Source of the DNA: Spartobacteria bacterium
GTDB lineage: Bacteria; Verrucomicrobiota; Verrucomicrobiia; Chthoniobacterales; UBA6821
Length of the DNA stretch: 6,763 bases
NCBI GenBank assembly: GCA_947466005.1
Contig: CANIBV010000086.1
Location: 1 to 6,763 of the forward strand
Direction: 5' to 3'
Below the pieces are notes generated by a model. The model was not told the DNA's origin. It was given only the letters and a program-made list of their open reading frames with translations, and made no database searches. Below are positions 5,712-6,763 of this stretch, piece after piece. A program made the position numbers and the translations under genes. The number at the start of each line of letters is the position of its first letter. Position 1 is the first letter of the stretch.

Positions 5712-6763
5712 TCAGAACTTCACCCCGGCGGACCAGAAGATGTTCTGGCTGACCAGATCACTGTTCCCGGCGGCGGCGTTGTAGAAGAAAGCTGTGTTCC
5801 ACCTCTTCCCAATCTCCACGGTGAAGCCGACCCCCGTGTAGAGGTAGTCCCTGATCCCCGTAGCACTCGTGTTGCTGAAGGTCGGACTGGTTCCTCCCAA
5901 GTTGCCGGTGATGTTGTAGGGGTTCTGCAGGAACTCATGCTGCCAGTTGAGCGAGATCTGCGGCACCACGACCACGTTCTTGCCAGCCTGCCAATTATAG
6001 GCGGCATGGGCGCCGATACTCGAGAGCATGCTGGAGCTGTTCCACCCGCCCGAGTTGAAGTCGAGGGACTGCGCTCCGGTTTCATTCAGGGCGTTGACCC
6101 CGAGGTAGGTGTACTGGAGGGAGGCGGTGGGTCCGAAGGTGAACTTCCCCTTCTGGATGTCGTAGCCGGTCGCCAGCATGGTATCGAGCTCTCCGGCTCC
6201 GGGGGCGCTGTTGGCCGTCCGGTTCATGCCGGTGTACTGGATGACGCGGGTAGCCTGGTAGTTGTGGTAGGCTCCACCGGCAAGGGCGTTAGCGTAGAGT
6301 CCCTTGCCATCCTTGTGTCCGTAGGTACCGAAGACTCCGAAGCGGACGGCGTTGTCGATGAGGCTGCTGCCGGTTCCAAGTCCGCTGCCACTAGCTCCCA
6401 TCTTGGAGTAGGTCCCCTGGTAGCCGCAGTAGATGCCACTGGCGAAGTAGTCGTTCCATTTGTAGGTGAGTCCCGCTGTGATACCTCCGCTCTGGGCGTT
6501 GTAGCCGGGGAGCATGTTGCCGCTGTTGGCGTTAGCGAAGATACCGTTGGCATCCACGAACATCCCCCAGTGGTTGTTGAGTCCGGGGCGGAGGATGTCT
6601 TTCTTGGAGTCGAGGACTCCCTTGCCAGCACCATCTCCCTGCCCTTCCAGCATGGGCATGTTGTCCATTCCACTCATGCTAAATCCCCCACCCTCGGCCA
6701 GACGGACTCCCCAGAGGCGCTGGTTGAGCTGCATGTTAAGGGCATTGGCCTGGTTGAAGGCGA
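5712..6763 (-). CDS. Autotransporter C-terminal beta-barrel domain (partial)
   Basis: C-terminal 349 residues of a type V secretion autotransporter; the N-terminus and passenger lie beyond the right edge. The first residues in view (AFNQANALNMQLNQRLWGVR) look like the helix that plugs the barrel and links it to the passenger. A Gly/Met-rich linker follows, then about 285 residues of alternating strands with the expected aromatic and Gly pattern: HWGMFVDANGIFANA, GGITAGLTYKWNDYFASGIY, VRFGVFGTYGHKDGKGLYAN, and strands near the end including VGFTVEIGKRWNTAFFYNAA. The chain ends SAGVKF: the terminal Phe is the usual signal for outer-membrane insertion by the BAM complex. Met codons within the visible part are internal, since the frame stays open to the edge. 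Passenger function cannot be judged. It ends in TGA just before a strong terminator, so it is a separate transcription unit from the lipoprotein genes. Confidence 0.92.
   Translation of the reverse strand, partial: AFNQANALNMQLNQRLWGVRLAEGGGFSMSGMDNMPMLEGQGDGAGKGVLDSKKDILRPGLNNHWGMFVDANGIFANANSGNMLPGYNAQSGGITAGLTYKWNDYFASGIYCGYQGTYSKMGASGSGLGTGSSLIDNAVRFGVFGTYGHKDGKGLYANALAGGAYHNYQATRVIQYTGMNRTANSAPGAGELDTMLATGYDIQKGKFTFGPTASLQYTYLGVNALNETGAQSLDFNSGGWNSSSMLSSIGAHAAYNWQAGKNVVVVPQISLNWQHEFLQNPYNITGNLGGTSPTFSNTSATGIRDYLYTGVGFTVEIGKRWNTAFFYNAAAGNSDLVSQNIFWSAGVKF

Overview
The window reads as part of a Gram-negative (diderm) chromosome. It encodes a resistance-nodulation-division (RND) efflux pump with its periplasmic adaptor, a lipoprotein, a small Sec-exported protein and an autotransporter beta-barrel, all of which need an outer membrane. 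The coding DNA is fairly GC-rich and several genes use GTG or TTG starts with weak Shine-Dalgarno sequences. Verrucomicrobiota is a possible source given the autotransporter style, but this is only an impression. Every gene I can support lies on the minus strand, so transcription runs from high to low coordinates.

In transcription order: (1) 6763-5712, the C-terminal part of an autotransporter whose passenger lies outside the window, followed 22 bases on by a clear rho-independent terminator (5651-5689). (2) 5650-5102, about 550 bases without a convincing gene. It is partly AT-rich and holds several inverted repeats and competing hairpins, so it is probably regulatory or an unrecognised structured RNA. 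(3) 5101-4501, two small exported proteins in tandem: a 64-residue lipoprotein with a Pro/Ser-rich tail and a 128-residue protein with a cleavable signal peptide. (4) 4350-2947, an APC-superfamily amino acid permease. It is preceded by two tiny overlapping reading frames and interrupted by a run of ten G within the coding sequence. (5) 2879-1614, an AcrA/MexA-type lipoprotein adaptor. (6) 1582-1, the N-terminal half of an AcrB/MexB-type (HAE1) RND transporter, running off the left edge.

The adaptor and transporter form a standard efflux pair 31 bases apart; no TolC-type outer-membrane channel is visible and one could lie beyond the left edge. The permease sits 67 bases upstream of the adaptor on the same strand with no obvious terminator or promoter between, so the three may be co-transcribed. 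No CRISPR array, tRNA, rRNA, integrase or insertion sequence was seen. The most noteworthy points are the G10 tract in the permease (a possible slippage site), the chained leader frames ahead of it, and the structured gap at about 5225-5345.
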